A stretch of 64,000 bases of DNA from Planktothrix paucivesiculata PCC 9631 (lineage in GTDB: Bacteria; Cyanobacteriota; Cyanobacteriia; Cyanobacteriales; Microcoleaceae). Of the stretch, positions 52,396-61,283 are shown piece by piece (within the stretch, counting starts at the first letter, position 1; the number at the start of each line of letters is the position of its first letter). A program made the translations under genes and the position numbers. The stretch spans positions 170,476 through 234,475 of the forward strand of contig NZ_LR735009.1 of assembly GCF_900009265.2 (NCBI RefSeq). Direction: 5' to 3'. The notes below the pieces were generated by a model, which was given only the letters and a program-made list of their open reading frames with translations, did no database searches and was not told the origin of the DNA.

Positions 52396-53596
52396 TGCTT
52401 ATGCTTGGATTGAAAAAGCACTCCATACCATTCATAAAGCGGACTGGTATCGTTCGGTTCAAACTGTCGAAAGTCAACCGGGATCGACTCTGATGATAGA
52501 GGGTAAATCCTTAATTAATTTTGCCAGTAATGATTATTTGGGATTGACCGGAGATCAACGGCTAATTGATGCAGCGATCGCCGCAACTCAAGAATTTGGT
52601 ACGGGGGTAACGGGGTCTCGACTGTTAACTGGACATCGCCAACTCCATCGAGATTTGGAATTAGCGATCGCTGCTTTTAAACAAACCGAAGATGCTTTGG
52701 TTTTTAGTTCCGGTTATTTAGCTAATATTGGCACAATTGCGGCTTTAGTCGGACAAAGGGATTTGATTTTATCCGATGAATATAACCACTCTAGTCTGAT
52801 AAATGGGGCGAAAATGAGTGGCGCAACCGTGTTAGAATATCAACACAATAACCCGGTACATTTGAGAAAACTATTAGAAGAAAATCGTCTTCCCCACCGC
52901 AAAGCACTGATTATTACCGATAGTGTATTTAGCATGGATGGGGATTTATGTCCCCTACATGATTTACTTGATTTAGGGGAAGAATTTTCCTGTATGGTAT
53001 TAGTAGATGAAGCCCACGGAACCGGGGTTTTTGGTAAAAATGGCGCCGGATGTGTAGACCATTTTAACTGTACGGGAGAGCCTTTAATTCAGATGGGAAC
53101 TCTTAGTAAAGCCTTGGGAAGTTTAGGGGGTTATGTAGCGGGATCGGCGGAATTAATTGACTTTTTAAGAAATCGTGCCTCTAGTTGGATTTATACCACC
53201 GGATTAAGTCCTGCGGATACCGCCGCCGCCTTAGCAGCAATTAAGATTGTGCAAACTGAACCCCAACGCCGGGAACAATTATGGCAGAATGTGAAAACTT
53301 TAGAAACCCTATTTCAAGACCATAAAAAAACATCTAATTTACCGATTTCCCACACCCTTTCCCCGATTTTTTGTGTTCCGATTAAAGATGCAGCCACGGT
53401 ATTAACCCTCAAAGATCAACTCAAAGAACAAGGAATTTTTGCCGCCGCGATTCGTCCCCCCACCGTCAATACCAGTCGGATTCGGATTTCCCTAATGGCA
53501 ACTCACACCCCCATCCAGTTGCAAACATTGGTTCAAGTTTTAACGGATATAATTTTTGAAGGAAACACCAAGGAACAAGGACACCAAGAGGTATAA
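52385..53596 (+). CDS. bioF: 8-amino-7-oxononanoate synthase
   Basis: 403 residues from the ATG at 52385 ([13 protein letters not shown]). Upstream in-frame starts at 52346 (GTG) and 52373 (ATG) are possible but less typical. PLP enzyme that condenses pimeloyl thioester and alanine in biotin synthesis. Motifs: [42 protein letters not shown] and the PLP Lys242 in [14 protein letters not shown]. All are intact. CAI-1 synthase or KBL are relatives; residues fit BioF best. Confidence 0.9.
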   Translation: MINDAYAWIEKALHTIHKADWYRSVQTVESQPGSTLMIEGKSLINFASNDYLGLTGDQRLIDAAIAATQEFGTGVTGSRLLTGHRQLHRDLELAIAAFKQTEDALVFSSGYLANIGTIAALVGQRDLILSDEYNHSSLINGAKMSGATVLEYQHNNPVHLRKLLEENRLPHRKALIITDSVFSMDGDLCPLHDLLDLGEEFSCMVLVDEAHGTGVFGKNGAGCVDHFNCTGEPLIQMGTLSKALGSLGGYVAGSAELIDFLRNRASSWIYTTGLSPADTAAALAAIKIVQTEPQRREQLWQNVKTLETLFQDHKKTSNLPISHTLSPIFCVPIKDAATVLTLKDQLKEQGIFAAAIRPPTVNTSRIRISLMATHTPIQLQTLVQVLTDIIFEGNTKEQGHQEV

Positions 53597-53605
53597 TTAA
53601 GGAGT

Positions 53606-53642
53606 ATTAATTCGTAATTCGTAATTCCCCATTCCCCATTCC
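53606..53642. repeat. Short tandem repeats before SLH lipoprotein gene
   Basis: Two units of attcgta and two of ccattcc, of the same families as 8005-8032 and 58175-58190. They fill the gap between bioF and the lipoprotein gene. Confidence 0.7.
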
Positions 53643-53650
53643 TTATATTA

Positions 53651-54967
53651 ATGAAACACATTCTTCTATTGACTGGTTTAACTGTTAGTTTAATCGCTAC
53701 CCTCTCCTCCTGTGCCAATAGTCCCACGGGGGAAGCTATCAAAAACTCCCTGCAAGCTGATCCTCAATTAGAAACCAATTCTCCCCCACCAGAACCCATA
53801 ATCACACCCACTAAAACCCCTCAACCTGTAATTCCTGTGGTGGAACTTCCGGCTGATTTTCCCTCGGAAATTCCACTCTATGGAAATGCTATTTTACGAG
53901 AGGTGATGCCTTCAACTACAGATAAAACGGCTGTTATTACCCTTTGGGAAACGGTTGATCCCAGTAATGCGGTTCAAAGTTTCTACAAAAAAGAATTAGA
54001 GACAAAAAAATGGCAAATTATCGATAATTTAGAAACAGAAAATAACGATAATCTGAATGCCAAAAAAGACAATTTAAAAGTTACTATTGTCCAACAACCG
54101 AATGCTCAAGGGGATGGAAAAACATATTTTCAAATTCGTTATCAACCCATTCCCGTTAAGGTGGTTACGACGCCAACACCATCACCTTCTCCCTCTCCCT
54201 CTCCCTCTCCATCACCCACCCCTAAGACAATCCCTAATACTGAAACACCGGACAATAATTCTGTTCCTCCAGAGTTAAGTTCATCTGTTGCTGATATTGC
54301 AAAATTGGGTATTTTTAAAGCTCCAAACTCTCAAGAAACTGGAATTTTACCTAATCCGAATGGTACAATTACTCGTAGTCAATATGCTCGTTGGTTGGTA
54401 GAGGTGAATAATAAATTATATGCCGATAACCCCGCCAAACAAATTCGGTTAGCGGCGGGGAATAGCCAACCGATTTTTACAGATGTACCGAAAAATCATC
54501 CGAATTTTGCTGAGATTCAAGGATTAGCAGAAGCTGGGTTAATTCAGAGTCCTTTATCGGGAGATAATACAGTAACAAAATTTCGTCCCGATTCTGTTTT
54601 AACCCGGGAGGATTTAATTGCTTGGAAAGTGCCTTTAGATACTCGACAGTCTTTACCCAAAGCTAATATTGATGCAGTTAAAGAAAGATGGAGTTTTAAA
54701 GATACCTCTAAAATTGATCCGGGGGCTTTACCTGCTATTTTAGAAGACTATAATAATGCGGATAATTCTAATATTCGCCGGATTTTTGGGTACACAACTC
54801 TATTTCAACCTAAAAAACCTGTGACTCGTGCGGAAGCAGCCGCGACTCTTTGGTATTTTGGATTTCAAGGGGAGGGAATTTCGGCTAATGAAGTTTTAAA
54901 TAATCCTAACCCTAACCCTAATCCTAATCCTAACCCTAATCCTAATCCTAATCCTGATCCTAATTAA
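53651..54967 (+). CDS. SLH-domain lipoprotein with Pro-rich linker and Asn-Pro tail
   Basis: 438 residues. Lipoprotein signal with Cys21 (ATLSSCAN). Residues ~70-165 form a globular part (VELPADFPSEIPLYGNAIL, VQSFYKKELETKKW) similar to domains that follow in cyanobacterial S-layer proteins. A Ser-Pro linker lies at ~175-190. One or two SLH modules (ITRSQYARWLVEVNN, IFTDVPKNHPNFAEIQGLA, FRPDSVLTREDLIAW, VTRAEAAATLW) bind cell wall polymer. The C-terminus is an Asn-Pro repeat. Likely outer or periplasmic surface protein tethering layers; precise role unknown. Confidence 0.87.
   Translation: MKHILLLTGLTVSLIATLSSCANSPTGEAIKNSLQADPQLETNSPPPEPIITPTKTPQPVIPVVELPADFPSEIPLYGNAILREVMPSTTDKTAVITLWETVDPSNAVQSFYKKELETKKWQIIDNLETENNDNLNAKKDNLKVTIVQQPNAQGDGKTYFQIRYQPIPVKVVTTPTPSPSPSPSPSPSPTPKTIPNTETPDNNSVPPELSSSVADIAKLGIFKAPNSQETGILPNPNGTITRSQYARWLVEVNNKLYADNPAKQIRLAAGNSQPIFTDVPKNHPNFAEIQGLAEAGLIQSPLSGDNTVTKFRPDSVLTREDLIAWKVPLDTRQSLPKANIDAVKERWSFKDTSKIDPGALPAILEDYNNADNSNIRRIFGYTTLFQPKKPVTRAEAAATLWYFGFQGEGISANEVLNNPNPNPNPNPNPNPNPNPDPN
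54901..54965 (+). repeat. Telomere-like hexamer repeat (cctaac/cctaat)
   Basis: About ten 6-bp units in frame encode alternating Asn and Pro at the end of the SLH protein. Slippage would lengthen or shorten the tail without a frameshift. Confidence 0.88.
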
Positions 54968-55027
54968 TGATTAATTAGGTTGCTCATTTAATTCCCTGAA
55001 GGATTCCCAACGAGAATTAGAGAAGAT

Positions 55028-55041
55028 TGCGCTGAAGCGCA
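55028..55041. repeat. 14-bp palindrome-like repeat tgcgctgaagcgca
   Basis: Second copy of the element at 15196-15209, again followed by acaacgg. It lies between the SLH gene and the CCB-type gene and could form a short hairpin. Confidence 0.65.
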
Positions 55042-55157
55042 ACAACGGGATTGATAATCTATACGGGGTAGTATCATCGTGAAGATGGGGGACACGCTCG
55101 TTTTTAATCTCCCCGATTCGTCTTATAATTTTTAAAACTAGAGTGGCTTAATTTATT

Positions 55158-55688
55158 ATGACTCCCGTAATCCCTTCTACGTTTGTGTTGACACTGTTAA
55201 TGGTGATTGGCTTATTCTTCTTTGTTCGAGCTTCAACTAAAGACCGAATAGAACAGGAAAAACTGATCGCCGAACAGGGAGCAGAATCCTTGCTCACACA
55301 AATCCGACAATATTTCGCCTCCCGAGCCTATCGGATTACGGAGTTAAATCGGGAAAACAATCAAATTACCTTTGAAGGGCTAGTGCGCCCCAGTTGGTTT
55401 TTAGCCATCTTCCTAACTCTGTTAACGGCCGTAGGGCTATTATGTTTGGGGTTAGTCCTATCGATGGTTGTGCCCAGCGTAGGCCAACTGTTTTGGGGAT
55501 TGGTGTTGCTTTCGCCCCTAGGTGGTTGGTTTTATTGGAAAGGCTCCGGGCGTCCAGAACAGGTCTGTCTCAAGTTGGATGACGTCATTGATCAGGGCAA
55601 CCAAACTCAAAGTTTAATTACCGTAACTGCTCACCGAGACGAACTGGCGACGCTTAAACAAGCACTCAACCTCAAAGCCTGGGAATAA
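55158..55688 (+). CDS. Cofactor assembly of complex C subunit B (CCB2/CCB4-like)
   Basis: 176 residues. One N-terminal helix (TFVLTLLMVIGLFFFVRAS), a soluble loop, then a two-helix hairpin (PSWFLAIFLTLLTAVGLLCLG; LFWGLVLLSPLGGWFYW) and a C-terminal cytosolic part. The segments STKDRIEQ and ITFEGLVRPSWFLA are typical. CCB proteins attach heme ci to cytochrome b6 in the b6f complex. Cyanobacteria and chloroplasts share them. Confidence 0.85.
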   Translation: MTPVIPSTFVLTLLMVIGLFFFVRASTKDRIEQEKLIAEQGAESLLTQIRQYFASRAYRITELNRENNQITFEGLVRPSWFLAIFLTLLTAVGLLCLGLVLSMVVPSVGQLFWGLVLLSPLGGWFYWKGSGRPEQVCLKLDDVIDQGNQTQSLITVTAHRDELATLKQALNLKAWE

Positions 55689-56025
55689 TTTTAATTCCCA
55701 CCGGGTTCAAAACCGCAAACATGACAACAATGCCAACGGTCTTGAATCTTTATTCAGGATATAACTACCACAATTAGAACAATTTTGATTCGTGGTACTG
55801 GGGTGGGGAGTAATTCCAACTTGTCAGCAAGAATCAACAGAATTAACCCCAACCGGCACCCAGAATCAACGGACTAATTTTTTTCCTTCGCGCCTGCCTT
55901 ATCAGAGTTAAGGACTGAAGCTCATATTGCTCATGGCTCTCATCAGGTGTCACGGCTCAAGAAAAGCTCTGGATTATCAAACCCTTTCATTAAGAGGATG
56001 GGATGTTGCAGACAACATCTCGATT
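55689..56025. other. 337-bp intergenic region with zinc-ribbon gene relic
   Basis: Holds the frameshifted zinc-ribbon relic at 55691-55815. 55816-56025 shows no supported gene. Confidence 0.45.
55691..55815 (-). pseudogene. Frameshifted zinc-ribbon relic
   Basis: On the minus strand one frame reads NQNCSNCGSYILNKDS and, after a one-base shift, the next reads RWHCCHVCGFEPGGN then a stop at 55691-55693. Together they make two CxxC knuckles and a complete small zinc ribbon. No start codon was seen. Either a decayed gene or a sequencing slip. Confidence 0.35.
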
Positions 56026-56349
56026 TCAAACCCCCTTAGCTGTGGAAGCAGAGGAAACCAATGTGGCTTTCTCCACAAGCTGTTTTAAACTCGGGAATAA
56101 AAAGTGATTCTCCTCAACGTACTGGGCTCCAAATAGACCCTTTTCAGCCCAGAAGTATCGATCTGTGGTATGCTCATTTCGTTTTACAAGAAGCAGAGCC
56201 GGAGGAATAATTCCTTCAGCGTGGATAAACTTACGAGCGGCCGTTACGGGTTTATCTTCGCCACTTGAGATGCTATATTGAGGCACACATTCTAAAATCC
56301 TACGTCCTTCTTGTCTGCGACGGCTTTTACGCTTACGTCTTCTAGCCAA
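56026..56349 (-). CDS. DUF3155 protein
   Basis: 107 residues. A strongly basic start (MARRRKRKSRRRQEGRR) is followed by a small domain (KPVTAARKFIHAEGIIPPAL, YFWAEKGLFGAQYVEENHF). This matches a cyanobacteria-specific conserved protein of unknown function; the basic N-terminus suggests RNA or ribosome contact, which is inference. It has its own upstream region with repeats. Confidence 0.82.
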   Translation of the reverse strand: MARRRKRKSRRRQEGRRILECVPQYSISSGEDKPVTAARKFIHAEGIIPPALLLVKRNEHTTDRYFWAEKGLFGAQYVEENHFLFPSLKQLVEKATLVSSASTAKGV

Positions 56350-56477
56350 CTTGTTGACCTCCTTTTTAAGCAGGCGGGTTGTAAATATAGCTACAAAATC
56401 CGAGAGAATTATATCCTTTCTAGTTCAAAATATCAAGCTGTTTTAATAGATTGACACAAATTGATAAAGAAGGCGAT

Positions 56478-56625
56478 CGGGAAGGGGAGTAGGGGAGCAG
56501 GGGGAGCAGGGGGAGCAGGGGGAGTAAACTATAACCTATGGCTTATAACCCATTACCCTGTTACTGAGCGAAGTCGAAGTATTACCCATTACCCATTACC
56601 CATTACCCATTACCTATAACCTATT
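56478..56625. repeat. Composite repeats before sensor kinase gene
   Basis: gggagcaggg units at 56478-56525, then ataacctat units, a copy of the cttcgacttcgctcagtaac element on the minus strand (56560-56579), then tacccat units. It fills the space between two divergent genes, so promoters there must lie within repeat DNA. Confidence 0.82.
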
Positions 56626-56640
56626 TAGCCTTTGAATTTT

Positions 56641-58026
56641 ATGCTCACAGCCAGTGCTGAATTTGTCCAACTGTGTCGCACCCAACTGTCATTGACGGCG
56701 AGTTTGGGGGCGTCGTTGAGTGTGGTCTATCTGGCAGAGGCGTGGGTAGATGAGGAACATAAAAAACTGATTCCTATTGCCAGCTATCCTGAAACATCCC
56801 TGGATAATTTGGATATTCGGGGTTTGATGGGTTTACCTGAAACGTTTATCCCCAGTTTACCTCCTAGATTAAGGATAGAACGGGCCGGACAAAGAAAGAT
56901 ATTAAGACCGGCGGTGGAAATTGATGATTGTTCAGAAACTCCCGGGTCAACCGAAGACCCCCGACAACAACGGAGTCAAAAGGTTTTGGCTTTAATTCAA
57001 GAGGATGTGGTCTTGGGATTTTTAGTCACTGGACGCAATGATCGACCCTGGAATGCGGAGGAATATGTTCAACTTCAGGCGATCGCCCATACCCTCACCC
57101 TAGGCTGTATTTTAGATCAACGCGCCCAATGGTTTGAGCAACAGTTAGACCGACAACAACATCTGCAAGGACAACAGGCTGATGCACTGCATAATATTTT
57201 TCATCAACTTAAAAGCCCGCTAACGGCCGTTCGTACCTTTGGTAAATTATTATTAAAGCGACTCCTACCTGAAGATAAAAATTATCCCATTGCTAAGGGG
57301 ATTTTACGCGAGAGCGATCGGATTCAAGAACTCTTAGAACAGGCGGATCAAACCTTAGAATATACCGAAACCTCCCTGAGTTTGCCTCTGACGCTGGAAG
57401 TGGCGACCCCTAGGACTCAAACCTGCTTATTTTCGGCTCCTATCTTGCCCCTACTGCCCGCTTGTGATCAACTTGAACCCCTCTTTTTATCCGAGATATT
57501 ATTACCTTTGATTATATCGGCTCAGGCGATCGCCCAGGAACGAAAACTCGGCTGTGAAGTCGATCTACCTGAAAATCTGCCCCCGATCCAAGGCAATGCT
57601 AAAGCCCTACGGGAAGTTCTGAGTAACCTCCTGGATAACGCCCTCAAATATACTCCCCCTGGGGGAAAACTCTATATTCGAGTTCAACTGGCCCCCCCTT
57701 CCCTAGAGTCCAAAAACCTAAACCCTCAAGTGGGGATTGGAATTAGTGATACTGGCCCAGGCATTCCCCCCGAAGATTTAGAGCATCTTTTTGAGCGTCA
57801 CTATCGGGGTGTTCAGGGGAATTCTGAAATTCCGGGGACGGGGTTGGGGTTAGCGATCGCCAAGGCTTTAATTCAACAAATGCAAGGAGAAATTCAAGTC
57901 TTTTCCCCCGCCAATCCTGCGTGGACATCCCCGGATCGGGACAAACCCAATGGCCGTTTCCCGGGAACTACATTTATTTTATGGGTGCAGGTTGCCATCC
58001 CGGATCAAGAATTGAACTTAATTTGA
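56641..58026 (+). CDS. Sensor histidine kinase with GAF-like domain
   Basis: 461 residues from the ATG at 56641; a TTG three codons earlier is open. Residues ~1-150 form a GAF-like sensor (LTASLGASLSVVYLAEAWV; VVLGFLVTGRNDRPWNAEEY). HisKA phosphoacceptor His188 is in FHQLKSPLTAVRTFG. ATPase motifs: LSNLLDNALKYTPPGG, ISDTGPGIPPEDL and GTGLGLAIAKAL. No membrane helix. No response regulator next to it, so it is an orphan kinase. The overall order resembles cyanobacterial kinases placed in phytochrome-like or circadian signalling, but no bilin Cys is evident. Confidence 0.9.
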   Translation: MLTASAEFVQLCRTQLSLTASLGASLSVVYLAEAWVDEEHKKLIPIASYPETSLDNLDIRGLMGLPETFIPSLPPRLRIERAGQRKILRPAVEIDDCSETPGSTEDPRQQRSQKVLALIQEDVVLGFLVTGRNDRPWNAEEYVQLQAIAHTLTLGCILDQRAQWFEQQLDRQQHLQGQQADALHNIFHQLKSPLTAVRTFGKLLLKRLLPEDKNYPIAKGILRESDRIQELLEQADQTLEYTETSLSLPLTLEVATPRTQTCLFSAPILPLLPACDQLEPLFLSEILLPLIISAQAIAQERKLGCEVDLPENLPPIQGNAKALREVLSNLLDNALKYTPPGGKLYIRVQLAPPSLESKNLNPQVGIGISDTGPGIPPEDLEHLFERHYRGVQGNSEIPGTGLGLAIAKALIQQMQGEIQVFSPANPAWTSPDRDKPNGRFPGTTFILWVQVAIPDQELNLI

Positions 58027-58099
58027 TAGAATTATTCTTTCTCAACTCATCTTTCCCCTATCCCACAGGATACTCAAACCTAGAGGATGAAATATTTTC

Positions 58100-58200
58100 T
58101 TACCCATTACCCATTACCCATTACCCATTACCCATTACCCATTACCCTGTTACTGAGCGAAGTCGAAGTATTACCCATTCCCCATTCCCTGTTCCCTCCT
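58100..58200. repeat. Tandem tacccat repeats and dispersed element
   Basis: About seven tacccat units, the cttcgacttcgctcagtaac element on the minus strand (58149-58168), then cattccc units. It fills the gap before the SLATT gene, whose start is 11 bp after the repeat. Confidence 0.87.
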
Positions 58201-58210
58201 ATAAAAAACC

Positions 58211-58822
58211 ATGAGTGCATCCAGTAGCCCTGATGATAATATTAATCAACCTATGACTTCCTCTCCTGCTTCAGAAGAAAGTTTAAATAAACCCCTCCCC
58301 TATGTTGTCCAAGAAGATATCATTTATCGGGCCGTTGAGCGAAAAACTGTTTGTAGGGTTTTGAGTCAAGCTCATATTGATGTTTCAATTCGTTGGTCAA
58401 CCGCCCATCTTTATATTGGGATTCCTAGTACAATTTTAGCGGCTGTTGCTAGTGTGCAAGCCATTAATAGTTTAGGGGGAGAGTATAAATTAGTATCTGT
58501 CATTATTGCAATTTTAGTGGCAATTCTCGCCCCTCTCTTGACTTTTTTAGATCCTAATGGTAGGGCTAATAATCATTTGAATGCTTCTCGGGTCTATGAA
58601 CAAATGGCAGATCAATATGACTCTTTTATTCTCAAATGTCGCTTAGAACCTCGATCAATTCAAGAGGAATTTAATGATTTAACCCAGCTTAATTTTTCCT
58701 ATAGTGAAGGCAAAAAATCCTTACCCGCCTGTCCAGAATGGGCATATCAGAAAGCTATTAATACCAATAATGCCGTACAAAAACTGATACCAATGGCGGC
58801 AAAAAATTCCGCCAGACAGTAA
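58211..58822 (+). CDS. SLATT-domain two-TM protein
   Basis: 203 residues. A polar N-terminus is followed by VCRVLSQAHIDVSIRWSTAH, two membrane helices at ~66-87 and ~93-113, and the post-TM segment FLDPNGRANNHLNASRVYEQMADQYDSF. This layout (helix, 2TM, Arg/Tyr-rich helix) fits the SLATT domain, a 2TM effector predicted to make pores in nucleotide-signalled antiviral or conflict systems. No nucleotidyltransferase (SMODS) or SLOG partner is visible, so activation would be independent or by the neighbour. No Shine-Dalgarno evident. Confidence 0.72.
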   Translation: MSASSSPDDNINQPMTSSPASEESLNKPLPYVVQEDIIYRAVERKTVCRVLSQAHIDVSIRWSTAHLYIGIPSTILAAVASVQAINSLGGEYKLVSVIIAILVAILAPLLTFLDPNGRANNHLNASRVYEQMADQYDSFILKCRLEPRSIQEEFNDLTQLNFSYSEGKKSLPACPEWAYQKAINTNNAVQKLIPMAAKNSARQ

Positions 58823-58973
58823 AATCAGTAATCAGTAATCAGTTATTAGTGTAAGAGTTAAGGTTTAAGACTTAAGAGTCAATAGTTAACTCTTGATCCA
58901 TACCTTGATACTTTTTAACTGTGATATTTTTTAACTGTGTACTCTTTAACTGATAACTGATGACTGATAACTG
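58823..58973. repeat. Tandem repeats (gtaatca; gataactgat)
   Basis: Short direct repeats of atcagta and ctgat(g/a)a type run up to and into the start codon of the next gene. No gene seen. Confidence 0.75.
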
Positions 58974-59621
58974 ATGACTGATTTAGAGGGATTAGAAATT
59001 ACTTCAGGGGAAATTAAACATTGGAGTGGTATTCATAAAAATTTCCTGTACCGACCTGCGATCGCTAAAAAATTGATGGGGGAAGGGTTAAAAACCTTAA
59101 TTATTGCCGGGTTATTATTAATTAGTTATTGGATTTGGAGTTTAATTTTCCCAGAATTTTCCTTAATATTTATTACCATTTACTTAATTATTATCCTTCT
59201 ATTAATTATTGAAGATATTATCAAAATTTGGTTAACTTTAACCCGTCCCCAGTGTGTCAAACTCTTGAATCAAGTTGATCGTTATAATGCCATTGTCAAA
59301 GCCTTAAATATTTATAATCAACTCGAAGCGACGGAACATCCCCCAGCAAAATTAGAAAATCGAGATAGAATTATTCAATCCTTGAAATTAATTAGAGCCG
59401 AATTAATTAGGGGGTTAAAAATAGAACGTATCTTGAAAAAACATAAAAAATTTATTGCTAAAAATCCAGATTTTTTTGATCCAAATTTTACCCTCCTCAC
59501 CTTCTTACAAACAGAAAAACCCACAAAAGAACAGGGAATCCTCCTTTATCAAGCCTTTGAAATAGCCTCGGAAGTTCATCAACAATTAAGGCAACTTCAG
59601 GAGCAAAAAAAATCCCATTAA
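58974..59621 (+). CDS. Two-TM helical protein of unknown function
   Basis: 215 residues. After a polar start come two membrane helices (~41-62 and ~63-84: IIAGLLLISYWIWSLI; IFITIYLIIILLLIIEDI) and a long helical, basic C-terminus (KLIRAELIRGLKIERILKKH). The ATG lies in repeat DNA (actgatgactgat), so the true start is uncertain. Second 2TM gene after the SLATT gene, same strand, 151 bp apart. A joint membrane complex is possible. No family assigned. Confidence 0.72.
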   Translation: MTDLEGLEITSGEIKHWSGIHKNFLYRPAIAKKLMGEGLKTLIIAGLLLISYWIWSLIFPEFSLIFITIYLIIILLLIIEDIIKIWLTLTRPQCVKLLNQVDRYNAIVKALNIYNQLEATEHPPAKLENRDRIIQSLKLIRAELIRGLKIERILKKHKKFIAKNPDFFDPNFTLLTFLQTEKPTKEQGILLYQAFEIASEVHQQLRQLQEQKKSH

Positions 59622-59688
59622 ATGCTAGGCTTTTGTTAATATATTGAAAACCCTCCCCAAGCCTCAACATATTTTGATTAAAATACCA

Positions 59689-61011
59689 ATGCGACCTAAA
59701 ATTATTGTTCTCGATGATGACCCCACAGGTTCCCAAACCGTCCATAGTTGCTTACTCCTGACCCAGTGGGATGTGGAAACCCTGCGACTTGGACTGGCTG
59801 ACCAATCTCCGATTTTCTTTATTCTGACTAATACCAGAGCCCTAACCCCAGACCAGGCCGCCGCCGTCACCCGTGAAGTCACCCAAAATTTGAAACTAGC
59901 CCTGGCTGCGGAGTCCATTACTGACTTTCTGGTGGTGAGTCGTTCCGATTCTACCCTGCGAGGTCACTATCCCGTAGAAACCGATGTGATTGCGGAGGAA
60001 CTTGGCCCCTTTGATGCTCATTTTCTGGTTCCTGCTTTTTTTGAAGGGGGAAGAATTACCCGCAATAGTATTCATTATTTAATCATTGATGGTGTAGAAA
60101 CTCCAGTTCATTTAACCGAATTTGCCAAGGATTCTGTCTTTGCTTATCAACATAGTTATTTACCCGATTATGTCACCGAAAAAACGAAAGGTTTGATTCC
60201 TTCGGAAAAAGTAGAACAATTTTTATTAGCGGATATTCGGATAGGGACATTAACTCGATTAATGGAATTAACCGGGAATCAATGCGTGGTTGTTGATGGT
60301 GAAACTCAAGCGGATTTTGATCAATTAGCTTCTGATATTATTACCGCCGCCAGTCAAGGAAAACGCTTTTTATTCCGAAGTGCGGCTAGTATTTTAACCT
60401 CTTTAGCGGCTTTAGGAAATCAACCGATTCCCGCCGAAGAAATGGGAAAATATACGCGCAATGGGAAACCTGGGGTGGTGATTATGGGTTCTCATGTTAA
60501 AAAATCTACCCAACAATTAGAACAACTATTACAAGCACCTGGAATAGTCGGAATTGAGGTAGATGTTTCCCATTTATTAGAAGAAAGTGAGACTCAAAGA
60601 CAGGAATTATTACAACAGATTTTAGACCAAATTTATGCTATTCATAATGCAGGTCAAACTCCGGTAATTTATACCAGTCGTCAAGAATTACAATTTGATA
60701 CGGTAGAAATTCGGTTAGCCTTTGGGGCTAAAGTTTCAGACTTACTAATGGATATTGTCAGAGGTTTACCGCCCGATATTGGATTTTTAATTAGTAAAGG
60801 GGGGATTACTTCTAATGATGTATTGAGTAAAGGATTAGCTTTAAAAACAGCCCGATTATTAGGTCAAGTTTTGGCAGGTTGTTCAATGGTTAAAACTTCC
60901 TCTAATCATCCCCTTTATCCTAATTTACCTGTGGTTTTATTTCCGGGAAATGTGGGAGATGCGAACGGTTTAGCAACAGTTTATCAGCGTTTAAGTCAAC
61001 CGCAAACCTAA
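59689..61011 (+). CDS. Four-carbon acid sugar kinase family protein (DUF1537)
   Basis: 440 residues from the ATG at 59689 (MRPKIIVLDDDPTGSQTVH, the family start). A TTG 45 bp upstream is rejected. N-terminal domain: DDDPTGSQT with catalytic Asp and FLVVSRSDSTLRGHYPVE. C-terminal nucleotide-binding domain: GVVIMGSHVKKS, ISKGGITSNDVLSKGL and LFPGNVGD. Members phosphorylate threonate, erythronate or related four-carbon acids. Partner isomerase or dehydrogenase genes are absent, so the substrate is open. Confidence 0.9.
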   Translation: MRPKIIVLDDDPTGSQTVHSCLLLTQWDVETLRLGLADQSPIFFILTNTRALTPDQAAAVTREVTQNLKLALAAESITDFLVVSRSDSTLRGHYPVETDVIAEELGPFDAHFLVPAFFEGGRITRNSIHYLIIDGVETPVHLTEFAKDSVFAYQHSYLPDYVTEKTKGLIPSEKVEQFLLADIRIGTLTRLMELTGNQCVVVDGETQADFDQLASDIITAASQGKRFLFRSAASILTSLAALGNQPIPAEEMGKYTRNGKPGVVIMGSHVKKSTQQLEQLLQAPGIVGIEVDVSHLLEESETQRQELLQQILDQIYAIHNAGQTPVIYTSRQELQFDTVEIRLAFGAKVSDLLMDIVRGLPPDIGFLISKGGITSNDVLSKGLALKTARLLGQVLAGCSMVKTSSNHPLYPNLPVVLFPGNVGDANGLATVYQRLSQPQT

Positions 61012-61025
61012 ACTCAAAAATGTTA

Positions 61026-61090
61026 GGGTGCGTAGGCGCAATTAATTAGTAAATCCAGTAATTAACAATTTGCTCCTCGCACCATCTTTT
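61026..61090 (+). terminator. Stem-loop repeat after DUF1537 kinase gene, copy 1
   Basis: ggtgcg (61027) and cgcacc (61078) enclose an imperfect inverted repeat around agtaaatccagtaatt, followed by atctttta. Position 15 bp after the kinase stop suggests a terminator. A close copy is at 61571-61637. Confidence 0.5.
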
Positions 61091-61283
61091 ATTAAGAAAA
61101 ACTGCCGCCCCGGGGTTTGATGATGGGAATTTATTCCATGTCGGTCGAAAAAATTACTCTCCAAATACTTCAGTTGGGAGAGAACTCGAAAGCTGGTATC
61201 AGGTGCTGGTAGAATTGATCATAAGTTGTACTCAGCTAGTTTGGGTTAACTTAGTGTTCTATATGATTTATAAGAGGTAATGT

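Noticed and set aside
57921-58214. Plus-strand frame of 97 residues after the sensor kinase
   Set aside because: Composed of the kinase 3' end in another frame and tandem repeats.
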